Shown here piece by piece: positions 20,783 to 28,919 of a stretch of DNA of 64,000 nucleotides. The DNA is taken from contig NZ_KB906402.1 in assembly GCF_000381345.1 (NCBI RefSeq), positions 1 to 64,000 of the forward strand, given 5' to 3'. This DNA comes from Deinococcus apachensis DSM 19763 (GTDB taxonomy: Bacteria > Deinococcota > Deinococci > Deinococcales > Deinococcaceae). How positions within the stretch are numbered: position 1 is the stretch's first letter; the number at the start of each line of letters is the position of its first letter. Position numbers and translations under genes: made by a program. The notes below the pieces were generated by a model, which made no database searches, had not been told where the DNA came from, and worked only from the letters and a program-made list of their open reading frames with translations.

Positions 20783-21193
20783 TCAGCGCCGCTCCTGAAT
20801 GCGGATCAAGTTGCCCGCGGGATCACGCAGGGCGCAGTCCCGCACGCCGTACGGCTGCTCGGTCGGCTCCTGGACGACCTCGGCCTCGCTGGCCTGCACC
20901 CGCTCGAAGGTGCCGTCGAGGTCTGGGGTGGCGAGGACGATGGTGGCGTAGCTGCCCTTCGCCATCATCTCGGCGATGGTGCGGCGCTCGCCCTCGGTGA
21001 TGCCGGGGGTGGCAACTGGCGGGTAGAGCACGATGGACGGGCCGAGCTGGTCAGCCGGGCCGACCGTGATCCAGCGCATCCCGCCATAGCCGACGTCACC
21101 CCTGACCTCGAAGCCCAGGATGTCACGGTAGAAGGCTAGCGAGGCGTCCGGGTCGTCGTGCGGGAGGAAGGTCTGGTGAATGGTGAGGTCCAT
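20783..21193 (-). CDS. VOC (glyoxalase-fold) family protein
   Basis: This 136-residue vicinal-oxygen-chelate protein has IHQTFLPHDDPDASLAFYRD, an FEVRGDVGYGGMRWITV strand region, and DPAGNLIRIQ at the end. Such proteins include glyoxalases, dioxygenases and resistance proteins, so function is open. It starts 4 bp after the end of the AraC gene. A TAGAGT box (21200-21205) 6 nt before its ATG suggests an additional leaderless promoter inside the regulator gene. Confidence 0.85.
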   Translation of the reverse strand: MDLTIHQTFLPHDDPDASLAFYRDILGFEVRGDVGYGGMRWITVGPADQLGPSIVLYPPVATPGITEGERRTIAEMMAKGSYATIVLATPDLDGTFERVQASEAEVVQEPTEQPYGVRDCALRDPAGNLIRIQERR

Positions 21194-21197
21194 ACCC

Positions 21198-21653
21198 TCA
21201 CTCTAGGCGGGGCGCGGGGTCCGGCGCTTCTCGATTTCTGATCGGCCGCGTCACCTGTTTCGCCACGCAGGGCGGCATCCCCGCCGTCTCGCCCGCCGCG
21301 TGGTTCCGGTAGGCGCTGGGCGGCATCCCCACCAGCTCGGTGAAGCGCGTGCTGAAGGTGCCCAGCGACGAGCAGCCGACCTCAAAGCAGACCTCGGTGA
21401 CGCTGAGGTCGCCCAGCCGCAGCAGCGCCATCGCGCGCTCGATGCGCCGTGTCATCAGGTAGCTGTAGGGCGACTCGCCGTAGGCGCGCCGGAATGAGCG
21501 GCTGAGGTGCCCCGCCGACATGTTCACGCCCCGGGCGAGCGCCTCGACGTCCAGCGGCCGCGCGTACTCCCGGTCGATCCGGTCGCGCACGCGCCGCAGC
21601 CGCGCGAGGTCGCGCAGGGACGGCGTGGCGGCGGGACTGTTGGACATCCTCAT
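21198..21653 (-). CDS. AraC-family regulator, DNA-binding part only
   Basis: This 151-residue protein is essentially a two-helix-turn-helix AraC domain (about residues 12-110; LDVEALARGVNMSAGHLSRS, GESPYSYLMTRRIERA, VTEVCFEVGCSSLGTFSTRF, VGMPPSAYR). It has no ligand domain. ATG 21653 (or 21647) is preferred over the open upstream extension to 21713, which shows no homology. The gene is followed immediately by a VOC gene, a frequent pairing. An 8-bp palindrome (21706-21724) 53 bp upstream may be its operator. Confidence 0.82.
   Translation of the reverse strand: MRMSNSPAATPSLRDLARLRRVRDRIDREYARPLDVEALARGVNMSAGHLSRSFRRAYGESPYSYLMTRRIERAMALLRLGDLSVTEVCFEVGCSSLGTFSTRFTELVGMPPSAYRNHAAGETAGMPPCVAKQVTRPIRNREAPDPAPRLE
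21200..21205 (-). promoter_or_regulatory. -10 box (TAGAGT) for leaderless VOC transcript
   Basis: On the minus strand TAGAGT is followed by GAGGGT and then the ATG at 21193. It overlaps the stop codon of the AraC gene. The GAGGGT could alternatively act as a ribosome site. Confidence 0.4.
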
Positions 21654-21705
21654 GATCGTGCCACGTCCCGCCGCTGGGCTCAAGTTGGCTTGACCACGGA
21701 AGGAG

Positions 21706-21724
21706 CACCACATGGAATGTGGTG
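21706..21724. promoter_or_regulatory. Palindrome upstream of the AraC gene
   Basis: CACCACAT-GGA-ATGTGGTG is a perfect 8-bp inverted repeat with a 3-nt centre, bordered by a further GGAGC/GCTCC pair. It is 53 bp upstream of the AraC-family start, so it is a candidate autoregulatory operator. Confidence 0.4.
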
Positions 21725-21884
21725 GAAGCTCCGCCTGGGCAGGCAGTGGGTCTGCGGGAAGGGGGCCGTGTTGCCGCAGACACTGGAGTTCACGCGGGGG
21801 TGGCCGGACCTGGGAGGGGCGAGGCTTATCCCGGGCGCCGCGGTGCCGCCTCCGTTCAACTTCGGATGCCCGAACCTGTCCGGC

Positions 21885-22254
21885 TCAGCGTCGGGGAGGA
21901 GTGTGATACCCGGCGTCCCCGAATGGCTGGCGTTCGTCCAACCACAGGCGTTCGAGTTCCGCAAGGTCGCGGGCATAGTCACCATCGCGGCGGCCCTCCC
22001 GGCGTTCGAGGACGTGCAGCACCTCGGTGACGAAGGCCGCCTCGCCCTGCTCGCGCCAGTCCCGCTGAAGCGCGGCGTTGCGATGGTCGCCGAGCTGCGG
22101 GCTGAACAGGTGCCGGTTGAGCGCGGCGGTGTGCGGACTCGCCCAGCAGAACCTTGCCGTTCGCAGTGTTGCGGATCGCCCACGCCCACATGACGGGCTC
22201 GAAATCCTTGGAGGGGCGCGCCGGGGCAAACAGGGCGGGTTGCGGATTATTCAT
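21885..22254 (-). pseudogene. GIY-YIG nuclease-family gene with frameshift
   Basis: The gene begins at ATG 22254 with an AAGGA site and reads MNNPQPALFAPARPSKDFEP... to GKVLLGES in one frame. It then continues in another frame with HTAALNRHLFSPQLGDHRN, GEAAFVTEVLHVLE and LWLDERQPFGDAGYH to TGA 21885. The two halves match one GIY-YIG-type protein of about 122 residues. The switch occurs near 22130-22138 (around GAGTCCGCACACC on the minus strand) and needs one base removed. Family resemblance is from memory of GIY-YIG proteins with R-N-x-x-N-G and LNRH motifs. Real mutation or sequence error cannot be separated here. Confidence 0.65.
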
Positions 22255-22295
22255 GATCGTCCTTGGGGGGAGGTGCGGGCGGGTTCGGCGGAGCA

Positions 22296-22843
22296 TCAGG
22301 CCCGGGCGAAGGCGGGCTGGGCGAGGCGCAGGGCATAGGCCCGCACGTCTTCCGGCCAGGTGCGGGTCAGCCCGGCGAAGCGTCCCCCCTGACCGGCGCA
22401 CAGGGCGCGGCTGGCCCCCTCGAAGTTCGGCATGTTGCCCGCCAGGGCGGTGATGACGCGCCCGGCAGCCTCGGCGGCGCGGGCGGCCTCCTGTTTGGAA
22501 CCGTCGTGTCTCCGGGCCTCGTCGATCAGGCGGCGCAGGGTGGCCGAGGTTCCGCCGCGCTGCTCGTCCAGCCAGCTCCAGTGGCGGGGCATCAGGGTCA
22601 CCCCGCGGGCCACGACGCCGAGCTTCGGGCGCCCGGGACCCTTGCGCGGCGCTTCGGGCACGTGGCGGGCCAGAACGTCGTCCAGGCTGCCGCGCGGGTC
22701 GAAGTCCACCTGCCGCCCGGTCTGGTCCTTGAAGATCAGCATGGGGGCGTCGTGGTGGGGTTTGAGGACGCGCAGGAGCTCAGGCAGGGGGCCGTGACCC
22801 AGTGCCGCTCCCCGAGAAAGGCGGTGTAGGTGGGGTCGCTCAT
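22296..22843 (-). pseudogene. DUF2239-family gene with frameshift in a C5 run
   Basis: ATG 22843 starts a DUF2239-like protein (SDPTYTAFLGERHWVTAP). The frame then breaks at a run of five C on the minus strand (22787-22791), and the rest (LLRVLKPHHDAPMLIFKD, GPGRPKLGVVARGVTLMPRH, RLIDEARRHDGSKQEAARAA, WPEDVRAYALRLA) lies in the next frame to 22296. One added C restores a 182-residue protein of normal length. A shorter start at ATG 22742 could still make the C-terminal 148 residues. Function of the family is unknown. Confidence 0.72.
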
Positions 22844-22850
22844 GACCCGA

Positions 22851-22878
22851 GTATTATCCGGGTAAAAAGAGGTGTCAA
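22851..22878 (-). promoter_or_regulatory. Promoter of the DUF2239 gene
   Basis: On the minus strand TTGACA (22873-22878) is followed after 16 bp by TAATAC (22851-22856), then 7 nt to the ATG at 22843. The perfect -35 and the spacing fit a sigma-70-type promoter that gives a leaderless mRNA. Confidence 0.55.
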
Positions 22879-23070
22879 TATCACCCGGCCAAAGTACCTG
22901 GCGCGCGGCGCGTGGTGACCCTGGGCAAACGGAACGTGAGGTGCGGGACCAGCTCAGGCACCGTTGTGACCGGGTCCCCCCGCCATTCCTGATGCGCCGC
23001 ACGGGGGGGCGGGACGGACGCGCGTCTGTGCTGCCTTCTCCGGGCGCCCCCTCTTCATGAAACGGGTCGC

Positions 23071-24756
23071 TCAGGCCCGCCCGGCCCCTTCCAATTGCTC
23101 CTCCAGCAGGGCCATCAGGCCACGCATGGTCTCCGCGTCGAAGGCGAGGCGGGCGCCCGCCGCCCCGAACAACTCGGGCAGGGGGCGGGTGCCGCCCAGG
23201 GCGAGGGCCTCCTTGTACTGCCTCAGCGCCTCCTCCGGGTCACGCAGGGCCGATTGCCACACCTGCAGCGCCCCCATCCAGGCGAGCGAGTATTCCAGCA
23301 GGTACAGCGGAATGGCGAAGATGTGGACGAACTGCCAGCCCTTGGCCCGCACGTCCTCCAGGCCCCGCCAGTCCACCCCCGAGTCAAAGCGTTCGGAGCA
23401 CTCCAGCCATTTCGCGTCGATCTGCTCGATGGTCACGTCCCCCGGCGCCTCGGCGTAGAGCCACTGCTGGAAGGCGTCCCCGGTCGCCTGCCCGGTAAAC
23501 TGCCGCAACACCGTCTCGATCTTGTCGCGCCGGGCGCGGGCGGCGTCCTCCGGCGAGTAGTAGCCCACCGGCTTTTCCAGCAGGGGCAGCGTCAGCAGCT
23601 CCATCGCCTGGCTGCCTACCTCGGCGAACTCGATGGGGGAGAGCAGGTTCCACACCAGGTCGCCGGGCCTCCCCGAGGCGAGGAAATGAAAGGCGTGCCC
23701 CGCCTCGTGCAGCAGGACCCGCACGTCCGTGTCCGTCCCCACCGCGCTCCAGTAGATGTACGGGGAGCCCGTGCGCGGCAGGTAGTTGCAGTACCCGTAG
23801 CCCGGCACCTTTTCCGGGCGGGGGTCCAGGTCGAGGAAGCCGCCGGTGTGCATCGCGGCGAACTGCGCCCCCAGCTCCGGGTCCAGGGCCTGGAAGATCC
23901 GCTCGGCGGCGTCAATGTACTCCTCGGTGGTCTTGAAGGGCTGCAACGCGGGGCGTCCCAGCGGGTCGGCCTGGGTATCCCAGGGGCGGAGCGTCTTCAG
24001 TCCCAAGTGTTCCCGCCGCTCGTCGTTCATGCGCGCCTGGAGGGGCACCACATGCTGCTCCACCGCAGCGTGCAACTCCCGCGTGTCCTCGGGGGTGTAG
24101 TCGAAGCGGTTCATGGCCTGCCACACGAAGTCCCGGAAATTCCCGAAGCCTGCATTCCGGGCGACCTCCCGGCGTAGCGCCAGCAGCTTCAGGAAGAGGG
24201 CGTCGAGCTCCGGCGCGGCCCCCAGGTTGGCCTCGGCGATGCCCCGCCACGCGGCCTCCCGCTCGGCCCGGTCCGGTTCCAGGAGCAGGCGCTGGGCCTG
24301 GGGGATGGTCAATTCCTCGCCGTTCACCCGGGCGCGCAGGGCTCCGGTGATCTTGTTGAATTCGTTGGCGAGGGTGGTGATCTCGGTGAGCAGCGGCAGG
24401 TTCGCCTCGCGGTACAGGGCCGCCTCGCTTCGCAGCCGCCGCAGCATCTGCACGTGAGGCTCCCCCGGCTCCCACCCGGTCTGGGCCAGCAGGCGGTTCT
24501 TGAGACGCTGCCCGGCCCGCAGAACCTCGGGTTGCACCTCCTGCACGAAGCCCACGAAGGCCCGCTCGGCACCCTCGTCGGTGGGGTCGGCGTCCTTGGC
24601 GCGCGTGAGCTGCGCCTGCATCTCCATCACGTCCTTTTCCAGGTCGCTCCAGCGCTCCAGCCAAGCGGGGATGTCCCGCGGGGTCAGCGGCTCGGTGGCG
24701 AGGGCCTCGTAGCGGGGGGGGAAGGTGGTCCAGGTGGTGGCAGGTGCAGTGGTCAT
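23071..24756 (-). CDS. M3 family oligoendopeptidase
   Basis: This 561-residue cytosolic zinc metallopeptidase is expected to cut short peptides. The zinc site is in VLLHEAGHAFHFLASG (near residue 354), with the third-ligand Glu probably in SPIEFAEVGSQAMEL downstream. The N-terminal half is the helical cap typical of M3B oligoendopeptidase F relatives. ATG 24756 follows AAGGAG at 8 nt. It stands alone, divergent from the endonuclease V gene. Confidence 0.88.
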   Translation of the reverse strand: MTTAPATTWTTFPPRYEALATEPLTPRDIPAWLERWSDLEKDVMEMQAQLTRAKDADPTDEGAERAFVGFVQEVQPEVLRAGQRLKNRLLAQTGWEPGEPHVQMLRRLRSEAALYREANLPLLTEITTLANEFNKITGALRARVNGEELTIPQAQRLLLEPDRAEREAAWRGIAEANLGAAPELDALFLKLLALRREVARNAGFGNFRDFVWQAMNRFDYTPEDTRELHAAVEQHVVPLQARMNDERREHLGLKTLRPWDTQADPLGRPALQPFKTTEEYIDAAERIFQALDPELGAQFAAMHTGGFLDLDPRPEKVPGYGYCNYLPRTGSPYIYWSAVGTDTDVRVLLHEAGHAFHFLASGRPGDLVWNLLSPIEFAEVGSQAMELLTLPLLEKPVGYYSPEDAARARRDKIETVLRQFTGQATGDAFQQWLYAEAPGDVTIEQIDAKWLECSERFDSGVDWRGLEDVRAKGWQFVHIFAIPLYLLEYSLAWMGALQVWQSALRDPEEALRQYKEALALGGTRPLPELFGAAGARLAFDAETMRGLMALLEEQLEGAGRA

Positions 24757-24920
24757 GGGGCTCCTTGGGAGGGGAATCAATGGGCAGACGAGGCCGAAAG
24801 GCCCGCGGGAGGTGTGTTCGTCTTCCCCGCCAGACTGCCACAACAGCGGCCAGGGGTGGGGCACAACCGGGGTTTAGACCGGACCGTGGTGCGGGATCTG
24901 CCTTCGCCGAGAATCGCGTC

Positions 24921-25436
24921 ATGTCGGAAGAACACCCGGTCCCCTTCCTCAAGGCGTGCGTGGACGTGGACTACCGGGAGCAGGAGGCCGTCTCCGCCTG
25001 CCTGCTCTTCGGGCGGTGGGAGGCGGAGCGGCCCACGCGGACGTTGGTCGAGCGGATCGCCCCTGTTGCCCCCTATGTGCCCGGCGAGTTCTACCGGCGG
25101 GAACTCCCCTGCCTGCTCGCCACGCTGCGCCCGTTCATCTCTCTGGTGGACGTGGTGATCGTGGACGGCTACGTCTGGCTGGGAGAGGCCCTCGGTCTGG
25201 GGGCGCGTCTGTACGAAGCGCTGGGACGGCGGGCGGCGGTGATCGGTGTCGCCAAGTCGGCCTTTCACGGCGCACCCGCCACCTCTGTACAGCGTGGTCC
25301 GGGCAGGCGACCCCTGTACGTGACGGCGGCAGGCATGAGCGCCGAGGAGGCCGCCGGACACATCCGGGAGATGCACGGTGAGTACCGCCTGCCCACCCTG
25401 CTTCGTCAGGTGGATCAGCTCTGCCGACGGGCTTGA
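24921..25436 (+). CDS. Endonuclease V family protein
   Basis: This 171-residue protein resembles endonuclease V, which cuts near deaminated (inosine) bases. It has the metal-site stretch ACVDVDYREQEA, the wedge motif YVPGEFYRRELPCLLATL, the second acidic site VVIVDGYVWL and the IGVAKSAFHG motif. It is shorter than the usual 220 or so residues and lacks part of the usual C-terminus. ATG 24921 is preceded by a GAGAAT box 6 nt upstream rather than by a good ribosome site. Whether the shortened form is active is open. Confidence 0.75.
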   Translation: MSEEHPVPFLKACVDVDYREQEAVSACLLFGRWEAERPTRTLVERIAPVAPYVPGEFYRRELPCLLATLRPFISLVDVVIVDGYVWLGEALGLGARLYEALGRRAAVIGVAKSAFHGAPATSVQRGPGRRPLYVTAAGMSAEEAAGHIREMHGEYRLPTLLRQVDQLCRRA

Positions 25437-25536
25437 GTGGCGACCTGCTCGTGTGGAGGGGGTGCACCGTCTCCTTTTCGCCTACAGTCGCAGCGGCCCG
25501 GCTGCCCGGGAAAGAGCCGGGGAGGGGAGACACCTG

Positions 25537-25856
25537 ATGATCGTCGAATACATCCGTTACCGGGTGGAAAGGCGGCAGACGCCTTAGAGAGTCCCAAGAC
25601 CAGCGCCCGCGCGGCCCTGGACGCCTCCCCCCACTGCCTGGGTCACGAACGCTCGCGCTGCGTCGAGGAGCCTGCGCACTCCATCCTGCGGACCGAGTGG
25701 GACTCTCTGCCGGGCCACCTGGAGGGGTTTCGCCACAGCCCGGAGTTCCGGACTTCTTTCCGGGACGTGAGGCCCTTTGTGAACGACATCGAGGAGAGGC
25801 GCCACGACGAGGTGACGGCTATTCAGCGCCGCTGGCAAGGCGTGCCCGGAAGCTGA
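25537..25856 (+). pseudogene. Antibiotic-monooxygenase-like gene with frameshift
   Basis: ATG 25537, after GGGGAGGGGAG, gives MIVEYIRYRV, which then hits a stop at 25585-25587. Another frame, joined near 25561-25565, continues KAADALESPKTSARAAL, CLGHERSRCVEEPAHSILR, WDSLPGHLEGF and VRPFVNDIEERRHDEV to TGA 25854-25856. Together they make a 106-residue ABM-fold protein of the ordinary length if one base (for example a fourth G in the GGG at 25562-25564) is restored. The C-terminal half also carries several unusual substitutions, which could mean a decaying gene. Confidence 0.6.
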
Positions 25857-25923
25857 GGGGAAAAAACTTCACGGGTACGCGCTGGCAGAACCCGTGACGG
25901 GCATTGTGGGGTCGGGGAGCGCG

Positions 25924-28761
25924 CTACCGCGCGCCGCCCAGTTCCTCCTCGGCGGCGAGGCCCAGGGCACCCTCCCTGAGCCGGCGGCCCAACTCCTCGG
26001 CGCTCTGGGGCCGCCCGGTCAGGTAGCCCTGCACATAGTCACAGGCGTGGCGGCGCAGGAAGTCGAGCTGGCCCGCCGACTCCACGCCCTCCACGGTGAC
26101 CTCCAGCCCCAGCGCCTGGGCGAGATTCATCACCGCCCGCACCAGGGCCTCGTCGCGGTCCGCCGAGGGCAGGCGGCTCGCCACGCCCGCCGTGAAGGAG
26201 CGGTCGATCTTCAGGCCGTCAATGGGGTACTGCTTGAGGTAGGCGAGGTTGGAGTACCCGGTGCCGAAATCGTCCACGACCACCCGCACGCCGAGGTCCT
26301 TGAGGCGTTGCAGGGTTTCATTGGCCTCCAGCGCCTGCATCAGCATGCTCTCGGTGAGTTCGAGTTCCAGCCGCCCCGGGCTCAGGCCCGAGGTCCGCAG
26401 CGCCCAGGTCACCGTCTCGATCAGGTTGGGCTCCTGGAACTGCCGCGCGGAGAGGTTCACCGCCATCCGCAGACCCGGCGCGAGGGGGCTCCAGGCCACC
26501 GCCTGCTCGCAGGCCTGGCGCAGCACCCACGCCCCGATGGGCACGATCAGCCCGGTCACCTCGGTGAGGGGGATGAAGTCGGCGGGCGGCACCAGGCCGA
26601 GTTCGGGATGCTGCCAGCGCAGCAGCGCCTCCACCCCCACGAGTTGCCCGGTGCGGGCCGCGAACTGCGGCTGGTAGTGCAACACGAATTCCTGACGCTC
26701 CAGGGCGCGATTCAGGGCCGTTTCCAGCGTCATCGCGGCGAGGGGTTCCTCCCCCTCCGGCGAGTAGACGGCGTAGCCCCCGCCCCGGCGCTTGGCCTGG
26801 TACATGGCGGTGTCGGCCTGCTGGAGCAGGTGCTCGACCGCCGTCGCCCCGTGCGGAAAGACTGTGAACCCGATGCTGGGCCGCACGAAGACCTCGTGGC
26901 CCGAGAGGGTGAAGGGCTGGGTGAAGGTGTGGAGCAGACGCGTGGCCGCCGCCTGAATACCCGGCGAGGTGGCCGCGCCCCCCAGCACGAGCAGGAACTC
27001 GTCGCCGCCCATGCGGGCGAGCAGGTCGCCGCTCCCCAGCACCCCCCGCAGCCGGGCGGCGACCTGCTGGAGCAGGGCGTCGCCGACGCTGTGCCCCAGC
27101 GTGTCGTTGATCAGCTTGAAGCGGTCGAGGTCCATCAGCCCGACGGCCACCGCCCGCCCCGCCGCCTGGGCCCCGGCCAGGGTGCGCTTGAGCTCGCGCT
27201 CGAACAGTACCCGGTTGGGCAGGTTGGTGAGGGAATCGTACAGAGCGTGGGGCTCCAGGGCCGAGTGCGCCTGGTAACGCTCGATCACCAGGGCGGCGAG
27301 CTGCGCGCCCCCGTCGAGCTGGGCGCGCTCGTCGGCGTTCGGCGGCTGGGTCCCCCTGCCCAGCAGCATCAGGCCGCCCAGCGCCGCGCCGTCACCGCCC
27401 CGCACCGGGTGACGCCAGACATGCCACTCTTTCGGGGCGGCCCCGAAGCCCAGGGTGAAGCTGGGTTCCCCAGGGCGCGCCGCGACAAGCCCCCAGCTCT
27501 CGCGTTCGGCCTCGGCATCGCCGTGAACGGTGTAGACCTGCGGGGGCTCGCCGGGCAGCACGATGGCGGCCCGCCGTCCCTCGAACTGGCGCTCCAGGGT
27601 TCCGGCCAGCCGGGCGAGCACCTGGGAGAGGGGCGCGTTCTTGGCGGCGAGTTCGAGCACCCGGGCGCGCTCACGGTCGAGGTGTTCGGCGAACTGCTTG
27701 CGCTCGGAGATGTCGCGCTGAATCGAGATCCAGTGGGTGTACCAGCCGGTCTCGTCCGCGACGGGCGCGATGGACAGCTCGACCCAGAACTCGCTGCCGT
27801 CCTTGCGGTAGTTCACGACCTCGACCTGCACGCTCTTCCAGCGCTTCAGGGCCGCGCGGATCTTGTCGAGCGCCCGGCGGTCGGTGCGCGGCCCCTGCAG
27901 GATGCGGGGCGTCTGGCCCAGCACCTCCTCCAGCGCGTAGCCGGTCGTCCGGGTAAAGGCGGCATTGGCATAGACGATGCGCGGCCCCGGGAGGTCCTGC
28001 GGCTCGGCCTCGGTGATGAGCACCGCGTCGTTGGCGTGCGCCAGGACCGACTCCAGCAGGGCGAGCTGGCGCAGGGTGTGGTGCCGCTCGCCCTCCTCGC
28101 GCGGGACCCGCTGCGCCGTGCCCACCAGGCCGCCGGGCAGGGGCGCGGCGGTGAGGGTCACGTCGACCTGCGCGCCGTCGGGGCGCTCGAGTTGCAGGTG
28201 CTGGGGCGCGATGGGGTGCTGCCCCCGGGCCGCGCTGCGCCGCAGGGCCGCAAAGGCCCCGCGCAGGCGGTCGTCCTCGACCTCCCGCCCGAGCACCTGC
28301 TCGCCGGGCAGCCCGAAGGTCTCGGCCGCCGCCGCGTTCCAGTGTCTCACCAGGCCCTCCAGCGTCAGCGAGTAGACGGCCAGGGGTGCGGCCTGCACCA
28401 TCGCCTGCAACTGGTCGTGTGCCTGGCGCAGGGCCGCGCTCTCGGCATGGAGCGCCCACTCGTGCCGCAGACAGGTGACGAGGGAGTGCAGCGCGGCCTC
28501 CTGCCCGGACTCCACCCCCCACAGCCGCAGGGTTCCGCCCAGCCCGCCTTGCTCAAAGGTAAACATCGTGGCGGACGCCTGCACCTGGGGACCCGGCACC
28601 GTATTCCCCGGCCAGCCGCCCGCCCAGGTCGTCTCGCCGTCCGTGAGCGTCAGCCAGGCGGCCTGGGCGTGGGCGAGGCGCGCGTACAGCTCCAGGAGTG
28701 CCGCAAACGCGGGCTCTGGAGGAGCGGGAAGTGGGGAGGGGTTGTGCGGTGCCGCAGACAT
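25924..28761 (-). CDS. PAS-GGDEF-EAL cyclic-di-GMP enzyme
   Basis: This 945-residue cytosolic protein contains an N-terminal sensor-like region (to about 130), PAS 1 (about 140-255), PAS/PAC 2 (about 265-385; FTRTTGYALEEVLGQ, ILQGPRTDRRA, NYRKDGSEFW), a GAF-like region (about 385-510), GGDEF (about 530-690, intact MGGDEFLLVLGG), and EAL (about 700-945, intact VGVEALLRWQ, DDFGTGYSNLAYL). No RxxD inhibitory site precedes GGDEF (GSGD instead). PAS 2 is LOV-like but has TPR in place of the photoactive Cys. ATG 28761 has AAGGGTGG nearby; ATG 28839 is an alternative. Both making and breaking of c-di-GMP are possible. Confidence 0.87.
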   Translation of the reverse strand: MSAAPHNPSPLPAPPEPAFAALLELYARLAHAQAAWLTLTDGETTWAGGWPGNTVPGPQVQASATMFTFEQGGLGGTLRLWGVESGQEAALHSLVTCLRHEWALHAESAALRQAHDQLQAMVQAAPLAVYSLTLEGLVRHWNAAAAETFGLPGEQVLGREVEDDRLRGAFAALRRSAARGQHPIAPQHLQLERPDGAQVDVTLTAAPLPGGLVGTAQRVPREEGERHHTLRQLALLESVLAHANDAVLITEAEPQDLPGPRIVYANAAFTRTTGYALEEVLGQTPRILQGPRTDRRALDKIRAALKRWKSVQVEVVNYRKDGSEFWVELSIAPVADETGWYTHWISIQRDISERKQFAEHLDRERARVLELAAKNAPLSQVLARLAGTLERQFEGRRAAIVLPGEPPQVYTVHGDAEAERESWGLVAARPGEPSFTLGFGAAPKEWHVWRHPVRGGDGAALGGLMLLGRGTQPPNADERAQLDGGAQLAALVIERYQAHSALEPHALYDSLTNLPNRVLFERELKRTLAGAQAAGRAVAVGLMDLDRFKLINDTLGHSVGDALLQQVAARLRGVLGSGDLLARMGGDEFLLVLGGAATSPGIQAAATRLLHTFTQPFTLSGHEVFVRPSIGFTVFPHGATAVEHLLQQADTAMYQAKRRGGGYAVYSPEGEEPLAAMTLETALNRALERQEFVLHYQPQFAARTGQLVGVEALLRWQHPELGLVPPADFIPLTEVTGLIVPIGAWVLRQACEQAVAWSPLAPGLRMAVNLSARQFQEPNLIETVTWALRTSGLSPGRLELELTESMLMQALEANETLQRLKDLGVRVVVDDFGTGYSNLAYLKQYPIDGLKIDRSFTAGVASRLPSADRDEALVRAVMNLAQALGLEVTVEGVESAGQLDFLRRHACDYVQGYLTGRPQSAEELGRRLREGALGLAAEEELGGAR

Positions 28762-28919
28762 AGCCACCCTTGGCCGAGGAGAGGAAACGGGAGGTGTGGG
28801 CGGTGCCGGGAAGCCGCCCACCCGGGGAGCGCCTTCCATAATGGCTGCCCTGGCCCTTGCAGAACTCTTACCCGGTTCGCCCGGGAAGCGGACACGGGAG
28901 TGGGGCTTCGTTCAGGCGC

